From the NCBI GenBank assembly GCA_023388195.1, contig JAEWGR010000090.1, forward strand, positions 1 to 21,906: a stretch of 21,906 nucleotides of DNA. Reading direction: 5' to 3'. Each line of letters opens with the position of its first letter. The stretch's first letter is position 1. Below are positions 1 to 7,136 of this stretch, in pieces. The notes beneath the pieces were generated by a model. It saw only the letters and a program-made list of their open reading frames with translations. It was not told the origin of the DNA and searched no databases. The position numbers and the translations under genes were made by a program. The stretch is from Bacillota bacterium. GTDB taxonomy: Bacteria; Bacillota; Negativicutes; Sporomusales; Sporomusaceae.

Positions 1-180
1 GAACAACAAGGGGGCCCGCAAACCCTGAGGGGTTCGGGTTCCCTGCTGCTGATCAGCAGCGGCTGAGGCTGGTCCAAATTCTTTGCTGCGTCCAGTCGCA
101 CTCACAGCCCGGCGCGCCGGCGGCAACAGCTATTAACCCCGCGCTTCCCCCGCTTGTGCGGCGGCCGAAGAGCGGTGTAT
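1..180. other. GC-rich stretch, no assignable gene
   Basis: 117 of 180 bases are G or C, visibly above the rest of the window. It contains a perfect 16-bp palindrome at 45-60 and a 12-bp palindrome CCGGCGCGCCGG at 109-120. Plus-strand frame 3 is open from the window edge to a stop at 179-181, and frame 1 is open to a stop at 64-66, so either could be the 3' end of a gene that begins outside the window. I recognise neither translation. It may equally be intergenic DNA. Confidence 0.3.
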
Positions 181-183
181 AAT
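154..183 (+). promoter_or_regulatory. Predicted sigma-A promoter
   Basis: TTGTGC at 154-159 and TATAAT at 178-183 are separated by 18 bases. The -10 is a perfect consensus, the -35 matches only at its TTG. The expected start site is about base 190, which is exactly the first base of the outer stem of the structured RNA at 190-285. Confidence 0.4.
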
Positions 184-189
184 AGAAAT

Positions 190-285
190 GTCGTCGTGGA
201 CGGCTTGGCTGTTACGTGTAGGTGTTATGGCACCTTGCGCGGGCCTGGAAGTGCGCTAACACTTTCAGGTCACGTCGACCTTTTT
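190..285 (+). ncRNA. Candidate structured small RNA, family unknown
   Basis: The transcript predicted from the promoter at 154-183 folds by eye into a three-way junction. Bases 190-199 pair with 270-279 (GTCG with CGAC, a T/T mismatch, CGTG with CACG, then a G-U). Inside lie a 5-bp hairpin (220-224 with 231-235, loop of 6) and a 10-bp hairpin (244-253 with 260-269, one G-U, loop CGCTAA). A T-run at 281-285 follows the closing stem, as in an intrinsic terminator. GTTA at 211-214 could pair with TAAC at 257-260. There is no gene downstream on this strand, so it is more likely a free-standing RNA than a riboswitch. It lacks the SRP GGAAG-type core loop and tRNA T-loop. I do not recognise the family. 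Confidence 0.35.
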
Positions 286-506
286 AATTCCCACCTATTT
301 CTAATTATAGCCTGTTTGCGGCAAAATGCAAGTATAGATGAGCCAACCGGCAGAGAGTTTCGGCGGAAACGGGAGTGCCACTGAGTCTTTATCTGCAGTA
401 AAAATACCTATCTGCTTTCCCACTGCACACCAGCTTTCATCTTTAAGGCGCCCCCTAAACCATGCATTGCTTGTCCAGCCGGTTCAAAATGCAGTCGGTA
501 AATGGA
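286..506. other. Intergenic, no gene recognised
   Basis: No protein or RNA gene could be supported. Short open frames here have no ribosome binding site or recognisable product. AACCGGC at 344-350 is complementary to GCCGGTT at 478-484, and a small GTTTC/GAAAC hairpin lies just inside the left arm. This may be the structured 3' untranslated region of the minus-strand gene ending at 507, but no terminator with a T-run is visible. Confidence 0.3.
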
Positions 507-1916
507 TCAACCCTTTCGACCTATGCCCAAGGCATTATGGCCTGCTAGCACTCGCTCCACCATTTCCACCTCGGAGGTACGGCAACTGACAATCATCACA
601 AGCTCGGTAGTCTTGCCGACAGCTGGCTGCTTCTCGGCATACATCTTATAATAAAAGTACTTAATGGCAAAGCCCAAGCCCCACCCAAACAGCATCCCGA
701 TAAGTCCCCAGGCGATGGGTCCCCATGTCCATATGAAGCCCCACATCACTCCAAATAACATGAATACAACGCCCAGGGCGCAGGCCAGGTCAAACATGCT
801 GAGTCCGTCAGCCCGGTGGATTGTATCGAAAAGCGCGCGTTCTTTCGGCGGGACGTTAATAGGGATGCAGCAGATGTTTTGTTTTACGATACCCTTTTGC
901 TCTAATTCTGAAATGGCCAATTCCAGCAGGGTGTGATGTTCGAAACAGGCAGTTATATACACTTCTGACTGCACCTCCACAGGCATGATGAAGTTGGGGT
1001 CCTGGTATTCCTTACGGAAGAACGATGCCTGCTCTTTGGAAAACAGGCGGTTATACTCGGTGGTATTGACATAGGCGTCATATATGGCGTAACCAATTAC
1101 CGATGGCATGAATATCAGCCATTCCGGGTCTAACACCGCTTTGGCCTGCTCAAAAAGACCAAGACAAGTGTACTGGACGGCCTGGTAAAGCGATGAAAAG
1201 TAGGCAATGGCGACCCACCATACCAATAAGAAGAACCCTGTTGGTATCCTATGGGTATAAAGATGACCAAGTCCCGGGAGGACTAGCGACCAGAACGCTG
1301 CCACCCAGGGGGCCCTTTTGTCAAGTACGTTGATTTCCATGATCGAGATAGATTCCGGCTGTATTATTGCCCCCGCCCGGTCAGCCAGTATACATCGCTG
1401 ATTGAACTTGATTGCCCGTCGGTAGCTGTCCCATATTGCAAAGATAAACACGCAAGGATATAGAAACAGCCAACGGTTGTCAACCACTTCCTTGGCCATG
1501 TCGTAGCGGCCGGTGAAGGTATAGAGAATAGCGAGATTAACCTTACCTTGCGTGTTCGACAACATCTCCCATACAAACAATAAAAATCCAGTGACATAGC
1601 TGCCCATGCTTATGTGACCAAACCCGGGATAGGCCATAGACCACCAGGCGATGGTGTATGGGTTTCTAAGATGATAGAAATTGGTCGCCAGCGAATTCAT
1701 CATCCCTTTTGAATGACGTGACGTCTGCCCCTGCTGTTGGGCAGCCGCCTGACTTGTGCCGCCCATTTGACCTTGGGTCTGCGTAGACTGGCTGGAGGTG
1801 TTGGCCTGGTTGTTCCCGCTGGCTCCGGACTGGCTGGAGGAATTATTGATATTTATAGGTAACTCCCCCCTAAATTTAATGACGAATCTTAGTATTTCCA
1901 GTATTTTTTGTCTCAA
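507..1916 (-). CDS. Polytopic membrane protein with duplicated PGxGH domain, function unknown
   Basis: 469 residues from a TTG start. Residues 25-66 are a Ser/Gln/Asn-rich low-complexity linker. Two copies of one hydrophobic module follow: 86-165 (YTIAWWSMAYPGFGHI ... IWDSYR) and 202-282 (WVAAFWSLVLPGLGHLYTHR ... IYDAY). Both have PGxGH, then GF(L/F)L, then a WLFLYP/WLIFMP segment, so this is an internal duplication. About 315-370 is soluble and 375-415 is a Gly/Trp-rich membrane hairpin. Related proteins are known in Bacillota as uncharacterised membrane proteins; I give no function. The TTG has AGGGG nine bases upstream. A stronger site, AGGGGGGAG, lies inside the reading frame six bases before an ATA codon (Ile21), so the true start is uncertain. 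The neighbour at 1983 points the same way but after a 66-base gap. Confidence 0.75.
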   Translation of the reverse strand: MRQKILEILRFVIKFRGELPININNSSSQSGASGNNQANTSSQSTQTQGQMGGTSQAAAQQQGQTSRHSKGMMNSLATNFYHLRNPYTIAWWSMAYPGFGHISMGSYVTGFLLFVWEMLSNTQGKVNLAILYTFTGRYDMAKEVVDNRWLFLYPCVFIFAIWDSYRRAIKFNQRCILADRAGAIIQPESISIMEINVLDKRAPWVAAFWSLVLPGLGHLYTHRIPTGFFLLVWWVAIAYFSSLYQAVQYTCLGLFEQAKAVLDPEWLIFMPSVIGYAIYDAYVNTTEYNRLFSKEQASFFRKEYQDPNFIMPVEVQSEVYITACFEHHTLLELAISELEQKGIVKQNICCIPINVPPKERALFDTIHRADGLSMFDLACALGVVFMLFGVMWGFIWTWGPIAWGLIGMLFGWGLGFAIKYFYYKMYAEKQPAVGKTTELVMIVSCRTSEVEMVERVLAGHNALGIGRKG

Positions 1917-1982
1917 ACCAACTAGCCCCTAAAGACGGAAAAAAGAACCTGTAATAGGCCACCTTTGACTATGAATGAGCTT

Positions 1983-2831
1983 CTATTCAGGAAAGATGTA
2001 ATCTAATTTAGCCATCCGAAAAAGACCTATTACAACAGGTACCACAATTATCGGCACTAAGATAAGCTGCCACGCCGCAATACCATCAACCTGGGGAGCA
2101 AAAATATGATATTTGCCTATAATCCAGTATAAAAATGCCAAAAATGCAATACCAAGCAACCGGTAATGTAAAGGCAACTTTAAACCTATTAATAATGAAA
2201 TAATCACACTGGTGACCAAAAGATAGAGATAAAAAAATCCCTGGTGAAACTTTTCGGAATCCCCTGCCAAAGGAAGTTGGAATCTAAATAATTGTCCCCC
2301 TTTGTTTGCTAAGAAAGCGACTAAGTTATGAATGGAAGCATAGGTTAGATAAATGACGGCGAATCTAAAAATTGTACAACGCCGCTTTTCCTGAAGCCCT
2401 GACCAAATCCACCTACTTATCCCATAGAGAATGATAAGTCCGATGCCGGTATATGCTGACTTCCACCAAAAATGCTGATAAATGCCGATTGTTGCGAAAT
2501 ACCAGTCGATTCCAGTAAAAATAGCAGCAACCCCCACTATATATCCCCAGGAAAGTGAAAACGCATTAATGGCTACCGCAGAAGCCGGCACAATCAGGGA
2601 ATTAGATATGTATGATCCCAGATAGTTATCCAGTCTTAGATTCGCCACAATACCGGGCAAGTAGCGATAAGCCTCCATTAGTATCAACACTACGATTTCA
2701 AACGGGTGAATTATGCCAGCAATAGTCAGCTGCAACACCAGTAACCTCCAATCTTTACTATGTATTAGTGAGGCAGCCAGCAGGACCAGGGCGACAACGA
2801 TTAATCCATAGTACCAATAGGCAGATGGCAT
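1983..2831 (-). CDS. Integral membrane protein of unknown function
   Basis: 282 residues, almost entirely hydrophobic, with about eight predicted membrane segments: near residues 6-23, 28-50, 75-90, 93-112, 120-140, 155-172, 198-220 and 225-270 (the last probably two). There is no signal peptide beyond the first helix. Aromatic-rich stretches such as YQHFWWKSAY near 120 may mark a membrane interface, and a charged loop GDSEKFHQ precedes a helix in the C-terminal third. No enzyme motif is visible and I do not recognise the family. The ATG start is supported by AGGAG six bases upstream. It precedes the membrane protein at 507-1916 on the same strand and may be co-transcribed with it. A hairpin at 2934-2966 appears to isolate it from upstream transcription. 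Confidence 0.75.
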   Translation of the reverse strand: MPSAYWYYGLIVVALVLLAASLIHSKDWRLLVLQLTIAGIIHPFEIVVLILMEAYRYLPGIVANLRLDNYLGSYISNSLIVPASAVAINAFSLSWGYIVGVAAIFTGIDWYFATIGIYQHFWWKSAYTGIGLIILYGISRWIWSGLQEKRRCTIFRFAVIYLTYASIHNLVAFLANKGGQLFRFQLPLAGDSEKFHQGFFYLYLLVTSVIISLLIGLKLPLHYRLLGIAFLAFLYWIIGKYHIFAPQVDGIAAWQLILVPIIVVPVVIGLFRMAKLDYIFPE

Positions 2832-2933
2832 ATTTTTCTCCTATCTCAACGAAACTATATTAATGCTAGTATTCCCAAATTATCAAAATCAGTCAAAATA
2901 ATGCAGAAGCCTAGTCCTCTAGAAATGCAAAAA

Positions 2934-2966
2934 AAGATAGGAAGGTTAACCCTTCCTACCTATCTT
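2934..2966 (-). terminator. Predicted intrinsic terminator
   Basis: AAGATAG-GAAGG (2934-2945) pairs with CCTTC and CTATCTT (2951-2955 and 2960-2966), with a 4-base bulge at 2956-2959 and loop TTAAC. Read on the minus strand it is followed by a run of seven T. It would stop transcripts arriving from the flavoprotein gene at 3341-3886 before the membrane-protein gene that starts at 2831. Confidence 0.5.
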
Positions 2967-3207
2967 CGCACTATCTTTACACTTTCGATACACGCTAATC
3001 TCAAACAGCCTATTCCAAACTCAATGAAAGTTGATTCGCCCGAACAGACTCCAGCTGGATCACTATTAGCTGAATATTCTTCCTATCTTGACTGCGATTA
3101 CTGCATAATATCTTCTTGCAAGTGCTCTGTTTTCCTGCATTGTAGACCAAATACGCATATAAGAATATTCTATTGGTACGATAACTAACGCCAATTTCCA
3201 GATAAAA
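2967..3207. other. Intergenic, nothing recognised
   Basis: AT-rich spacer between a terminator hairpin and a long inverted repeat. Short open frames exist on both strands but none has a ribosome binding site, a recognisable motif or a plausible product. Confidence 0.4.
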
Positions 3208-3267
3208 AATACGGGGGCAGGGAGTTTGTTTTTGAAATAATAAAAACAAACTCCCTGCCCCCGTATT
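3208..3267. repeat. Perfect 26-bp inverted repeat, REP-like
   Basis: Bases 3208-3233 are exactly complementary to 3242-3267, around an 8-base loop at 3234-3241. The arm begins AATACGGGGGCAGGGAG and ends in a T-run. It is too long and too perfect for an ordinary terminator, although it could act as one in either direction. Its G-rich outer arm and its occurrence in a genome with a REP-associated transposase remnant (7137-7328) fit a REP palindrome or miniature mobile element. No other copy is present in this window. Confidence 0.5.
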
Positions 3268-3340
3268 CTCGGCGGTTTCACCACCTATAGCCCCTTTTTA
3301 AAACCATTGCCATGAAAGAATCATTTCTATTTTTTCTTTA

Positions 3341-3886
3341 CTATATGGCTTTACCCAGCTCATAGGCTTCTGTGAGTTCCTCTTGGCCCTTGATATCGCC
3401 GATTTGCATGACCCCACCTGCGAACACCTCGCCTAAACTTGTCCAGTGGATATGCTTTATGAGCTTGTGATAATAGTTGAGGATTTCATCAAAGTTATGC
3501 TCTGCGGCTGCCATTAACAGGACGCTGTCTTTACGAATATTGTCATAATTCGGATCGCATTCCTCAATAGCATATAAACGATCAAAAGTTATTTTTAACT
3601 GCCCGCTCCAATTCCAATAATACAATGGGGAGGCCAGAACTACGATATCAGCTTTCTTATATACAGGATAAATTTTGTCCATATCATCTTTCTGGACACA
3701 TGGACTTTCAGAATTTTTTCCACCTTGCAAACAACCTTTACAACCATGAATATTCATCTTATCTAAAAAGAAGGTTGTAACAGTGTTTCCTGATTCTTCT
3801 GCGCCTTTTATAAATGCGTCTACCAAAGCAGAAGTATTTCCGTTTTTTCGGGGGCTACCGTTCAACACTACAATTTTCTTACTCAT
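3341..3886 (-). CDS. Flavodoxin-like NAD(P)H-dependent FMN oxidoreductase (flavoprotein A)
   Basis: 181 residues, one flavodoxin-like domain of the NADPH-dependent FMN reductase family. The N-terminal GSPRKNGNTS (10-19) is the FMN-phosphate loop, and SPLYYWNWSGQLK near 96-108 is the second flavin-contact region. Cysteines sit at 49, 52 and 63 (C-x2-C-x10-C), where iron-sulfur flavoproteins have four, so cluster binding is doubtful. It closely resembles flavoprotein B at 12407 in length and in the late segment HIHWTSLG / YLHWTDRG. The likely role is two-electron reduction of quinones or other electrophiles, or redox balancing. The ATG has GGAG upstream. Its promoter carries the GTGCGTACTT element shared with flavoproteins B and C, which suggests HxlR control. 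It appears monocistronic. Confidence 0.88.
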   Translation of the reverse strand: MSKKIVVLNGSPRKNGNTSALVDAFIKGAEESGNTVTTFFLDKMNIHGCKGCLQGGKNSESPCVQKDDMDKIYPVYKKADIVVLASPLYYWNWSGQLKITFDRLYAIEECDPNYDNIRKDSVLLMAAAEHNFDEILNYYHKLIKHIHWTSLGEVFAGGVMQIGDIKGQEELTEAYELGKAI

Positions 3887-3927
3887 TTTATGTCTCCTTC
3901 TTATAAATTGACTTAATTAAAACTTAT

Positions 3928-3970
3928 ATTATAACTTTATCAAGAATGTGCGTTTGGTCAAGTACGCACA
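3928..3970 (-). promoter_or_regulatory. Promoter and candidate HxlR operator of flavoprotein A
   Basis: On the minus strand TTGACC (complement of 3956-3961) is followed after 16 bases by TAAAGT (3934-3939); a better TATAAT lies slightly downstream (3928-3933). The element GTGCGTACTTG (complement of 3959-3969) overlaps the -35. The arms ATGTGCG and CGCACAT also form an inverted repeat around it. Confidence 0.45.
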
Positions 3971-4045
3971 TTTATGTAGCATACTTACCTAAAGGAGAGC
4001 TGAGTAAAAAGACGGGTGTTCATTGTCCCCCTACTGTGAGCCTCG

Positions 4046-5725
4046 TCAGGCGGCAAAATGCGACAGACTAAAATGAACCAGGAAAGTCGTGCCCTGATTT
4101 CCGGTTTTTACAGCGAGGGTGGCGTGGTGTCTGGTGGCAATGCGGTAGCAAATTGACAGGCCCAATCCCGTGCCAGTATCCTTCGTCGTTAAAAATGGTG
4201 TTCCTAAGTTTTGCAGGATATTATCCGGCATACCAGCACCCTGATCTTGCACCCACAAGACAACTTCCTTTTTTTCAAAACTTGTCCCAATAACAAGTAT
4301 GCCCCCCATTGGCATGGCCTCCAAACCGTTACGTACTAAATTCAGTATCAGCTGGCGGATTTCGTTTTCATCCAGAGCAAGCGTGGGTAATTCTTGTAAT
4401 GTAAGACTTACAGCGACATTAAAAGCAGCGGCGTCAGCCTCAATTAATGGGGCTATTTTTTTTATTAATGTATTCAAACAATGGTTTTTCAGTTCAACCC
4501 GTTTATCTTTGGCTAAGAGGAGGTATTCGCTGATAATGGTATTCGCACGGTTCAGTTCTTCCAACATTAAAGCCAAACGATTTTCATACTTATGTAACTC
4601 CGCCTCACGGGCCATCAATTGCAAATAGCCGCTAACCGTTGTTAACGGGTTGCGTATCTCATGGGCAACACTGGCAGCCATCGCTCCCGCCATGTTTAAC
4701 TTTTCAACACGGGTGGCAAGGCGCTCCAGTTCTTTACGGGCTGTGACATCCCGGATAATGCCATCAAGGTAAAGCAGATTTCCTTTTTCGTCATAGTGGG
4801 AAACACACTTATTTTCAATCCATATTATATGGCTATCTTTGCGGATTAAACGCAGCGAAAGAGGCAAAGAGCCCTGTTCTTCCGTGGGATTAATGAAAGA
4901 CTCATACGCAGGCAGATCATCAGGATGAATCAAACTACGCAGCAGGCCGTCGTCGGCATAATATTCACCGGCACTATAGCCGGTGATGGGAAGTATAGAC
5001 GGACTGATATATTCTAATTGGGGTTCAGGTAAAAGCCGGTAACGGTAGATGATGTCTACTGCACCTTCCGTTAACAACCGAAAGTAAGCTTCCCGCTCCA
5101 GCAAATCGGCGCGGGTTTTTTCAAAATACACAATTAACGTACCAGAGGCAATAACCAGCCGTAAAATTCCACCAAGGGCGTAATTTGCGGAAGTTATCCA
5201 GGGCAAGCCTAAACCGAGGGTATAAAGGGTGCTGGCGGTAAGCAGTCCCCAGAGGATAAAGGCATAGCCGGTAATGCGGTTGCCGATGCCCTTTATTTTT
5301 AAATCATAGATAAAAGAATGACCGATAGTGATCAGGATTATGCCGGCGAACATGGCGGGAAAAGAGTGTTTAACCCAAAAAGGCAATTCCAGCAAAGCGG
5401 CGGTAACGCTGATTACGGTCACGGCGGCGGCACCGTACACCCACCAACGGTTAAACGGTCTGCCGGCAAAAAGGTATTGACTATATAGAAACAATAGGAT
5501 TGTGCTGTTATACGTTACTTGAAAGATAATAAATCCGGTCAGCGATTGTTTCCAATCAAGTATACCGGAGTCAAAAAGGACCAGCCGTATGGAAAAGATG
5601 ACCCAGGTTATGATCCAAATCCCCATGTAGCGTTCGCGGTATAGAACGTAAAGATAACTGTAGACAAGAATCATACAAAAAATTCCAGCTACCGCGCACA
5701 ATATTGCCAAGCTCGCATGATTCAC
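4046..5725 (-). CDS. Membrane PAS-domain sensor histidine kinase
   Basis: 559 residues from a GTG start with AGGGTGA upstream. Seven hydrophobic segments fill residues 5-200 (about 5-27, 33-52, 62-86, 95-113, 121-141, 150-171, 181-201), giving a 7-TM input region with hardly any extracellular domain. A PAS domain with a PAC-type tail covers 212-335 (FRLLTEGAVDIIYRY ... YLDGIIRDVTARKE). The HisKA H-box is SVAHEIRNPLTTVSGYLQL with His355, then the N-box LILNLVRNGLEAM (459-471), G1 DQGAGMP (494-500), F-box TPFLTTK (509-515) and G2 GTGLGLSI (518-525). It resembles sporulation-type kinases that feed a phosphorelay. No response regulator lies nearby, so it is an orphan kinase. It is divergent from the FeeM-like synthase at 5983, which could make a ligand for the 7-TM region; that link is inference. 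Confidence 0.93.
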   Translation of the reverse strand: MNHASLAILCAVAGIFCMILVYSYLYVLYRERYMGIWIITWVIFSIRLVLFDSGILDWKQSLTGFIIFQVTYNSTILLFLYSQYLFAGRPFNRWWVYGAAAVTVISVTAALLELPFWVKHSFPAMFAGIILITIGHSFIYDLKIKGIGNRITGYAFILWGLLTASTLYTLGLGLPWITSANYALGGILRLVIASGTLIVYFEKTRADLLEREAYFRLLTEGAVDIIYRYRLLPEPQLEYISPSILPITGYSAGEYYADDGLLRSLIHPDDLPAYESFINPTEEQGSLPLSLRLIRKDSHIIWIENKCVSHYDEKGNLLYLDGIIRDVTARKELERLATRVEKLNMAGAMAASVAHEIRNPLTTVSGYLQLMAREAELHKYENRLALMLEELNRANTIISEYLLLAKDKRVELKNHCLNTLIKKIAPLIEADAAAFNVAVSLTLQELPTLALDENEIRQLILNLVRNGLEAMPMGGILVIGTSFEKKEVVLWVQDQGAGMPDNILQNLGTPFLTTKDTGTGLGLSICYRIATRHHATLAVKTGNQGTTFLVHFSLSHFAA

Positions 5726-5803
5726 GAAAATTCACCCTATTTCAAACATTATTTATCGGTCCAAGCATTTAACAACACTATTTTACTACTTCCTTTTGTA
5801 ATA

Positions 5804-5822
5804 ATTACTCGAAATGAGTAAT
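5804..5822. promoter_or_regulatory. Inverted repeat between kinase and synthase genes
   Basis: ATTACTC (5804-5810) and GAGTAAT (5816-5822) are perfect inverted copies around GAAAT, in the intergenic region shared by two divergent genes. The symmetry suits a dimeric regulator that could act on both genes. No regulator gene is adjacent. Confidence 0.3.
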
Positions 5823-5902
5823 AGCTTACCGAATTTATTTCCAAAAAGCGACATTTTTTCAAATATAATAGGTAATGCAACTTATTTCCTGTATTCTCAA
5901 TC

Positions 5903-5930
5903 AAAGGAGGTGATTGCATTGAAAACTTAA
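5903..5930 (+). other. Strong ribosome binding site with a minimal ORF
   Basis: AAAGGAGGTGAT at 5903-5914 is close to the full anti-16S complement, but it is followed only by TTG AAA ACT TAA (5919-5930). An in-frame GTG at 5910-5912 lies within the site. This sits 53 bases ahead of the synthase gene, which has its own AAAGGAG. It may be a tiny leader ORF or the relic of a lost gene start. Confidence 0.3.
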
Positions 5931-5982
5931 CGCCCGCCATTCGATCGTCCGCTATAAAAAAACGAAAAGGAGCAAAAAAATT

Positions 5983-7119
5983 ATGACAAACGTGGTTAGC
6001 TTATTTGACAAATCCATCACTATCGGAGTTGCGACAACACTGCAAGAAAAAGAGGAAATTTTCCGCTTTCGCTACCACATTTACGCAAAAGAAATTGGCC
6101 ATCGGCTCGCATCTGTTGACCATCGTAAAGAAATGATATGTGATGAATTGGATGAATTCGGATTGCTGTTAAATGTAAAGACTGGAAGAAATCTTATTGG
6201 TACTGTGAGAGTAAATATCGGACGAGTACAAGATTTCCCACAAAATTTAGCGCAAAGTTTCTCGCTGGGCAGGTTTCAAGCCTTTAATGCTGGCGTAGAC
6301 AATCTATTTGGATATGCTTCAAAAGGTATGATATCTCCCGATTTTCGCCATTCCGCTGCTCATTTTCTGCTGGCAACCACAATTTATGAACTATATTGCG
6401 AACATAAAATACACTATGGTTTTCTCAACTGCAATTCTTATTTGCTCCCCTTTCATGAACGCTATGGCTATCGACGTTACACACGCAATTGGGCCGACCC
6501 AGCTTATGGCCTGCAAGTACCACTTGTCTTATTAGTAGATGATATCGCCTATTTGCAAACCGTAAACTCGCCTATATTTAGTGTGGCCTATAACAGAACC
6601 GTACCAAACGATCAAACCCGCAAATGGTTCTACCGGGAATTCCCCGAAGCTGCAACAGTAATCAGCAACCGTACGGTCACGGAAGATACTTATTGGGCTT
6701 ACCTGCGCAAATGCCTACAAAATTCTCCTCATAAGGCAATTCCGGTGCTCCACGGACTTCCTGAATCGGCAGCCAAGAAATTCGTCCACAGTTGCGGTGC
6801 AATTCTTACATGCCACTCCGGTGAGCCGATAATAACCTGCGGCGATTCTGGCAATGAGCTAAATATTTTACTTGCCGGCAGACTGGAAACTTCGGATGAT
6901 AAATACATATTACCGGGACAGTCTTTTGGCGAAGTCGGTTTAGTTAATCGTACTAAGCATACATCAAATATTTCAGCAAACACCGATGTTGAAATCCTTG
7001 TTTTGTCTTTCCAATATTTTAAAAGATTCATTGATATTTACCCTGATATTTCCCGTAAGATTTTACAAAACCTAGCGGCGACAGATAGCCTTAACGCCCG
7101 GACAAGTTCGTCATTTTAG
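5983..7119 (+). CDS. FeeM-like N-acyltransferase (GNAT fold) fused to a cyclic-nucleotide-binding domain
   Basis: 378 residues. Residues 10-195 resemble the N-acyl amino acid synthase (FeeM) / acyl-homoserine-lactone synthase branch of the GNAT fold: EEIFRFRYHIYAKEIG (24-39), then an acidic DELDEFG (54-60), the core strand NLIGTVRVNIG (70-80), SKGMISPDFRHSAAHFLLA (113-131) at the usual acyl-donor-binding helix, and FLNCNSYLLPFHERYGYRRY (147-166). This family joins an acyl chain from acyl carrier protein to an amino compound. Residues 255-368 form a cNMP-binding beta-roll with PGQSFGEVGL (311-320); the FGE motif is kept, but the following segment KHTSN lacks the Arg-Ser/Thr-Ala phosphate-binding signature, so ligand binding is uncertain. 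AAAGGAG lies 10 bases before the ATG and a terminator follows at 7165. It is divergent from the 7-TM kinase. The substrate is unknown. Confidence 0.78.
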   Translation: MTNVVSLFDKSITIGVATTLQEKEEIFRFRYHIYAKEIGHRLASVDHRKEMICDELDEFGLLLNVKTGRNLIGTVRVNIGRVQDFPQNLAQSFSLGRFQAFNAGVDNLFGYASKGMISPDFRHSAAHFLLATTIYELYCEHKIHYGFLNCNSYLLPFHERYGYRRYTRNWADPAYGLQVPLVLLVDDIAYLQTVNSPIFSVAYNRTVPNDQTRKWFYREFPEAATVISNRTVTEDTYWAYLRKCLQNSPHKAIPVLHGLPESAAKKFVHSCGAILTCHSGEPIITCGDSGNELNILLAGRLETSDDKYILPGQSFGEVGLVNRTKHTSNISANTDVEILVLSFQYFKRFIDIYPDISRKILQNLAATDSLNARTSSSF

Positions 7120-7136
7120 GGTTTCGTTCCTTATTT

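Noticed and set aside
190..285. SRP RNA or riboswitch identity for the structured region
   Set aside because: The conserved SRP loop is missing, and no gene follows on the same strand for a riboswitch to control.
154..589. Plus-strand frames of 76 and 83 codons
   Set aside because: No ribosome binding site and no recognisable product. The first covers the candidate structured RNA, the second runs into the 3' end of the opposite gene.
3208..3267. Simple bidirectional terminator as full explanation of the palindrome
   Set aside because: The adjoining genes do not converge on it, and a 26-bp perfect stem is longer than needed. Termination may still be a side effect.
2901..3284. Overlapping short frames on both strands in the gap
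   Set aside because: No ribosome binding site, odd composition, and they run across the palindrome. Treated as chance frames.
5749..5940. 63-codon minus-strand frame ahead of the kinase
   Set aside because: It covers the divergent promoter region and the inverted repeat. No convincing start or motif.
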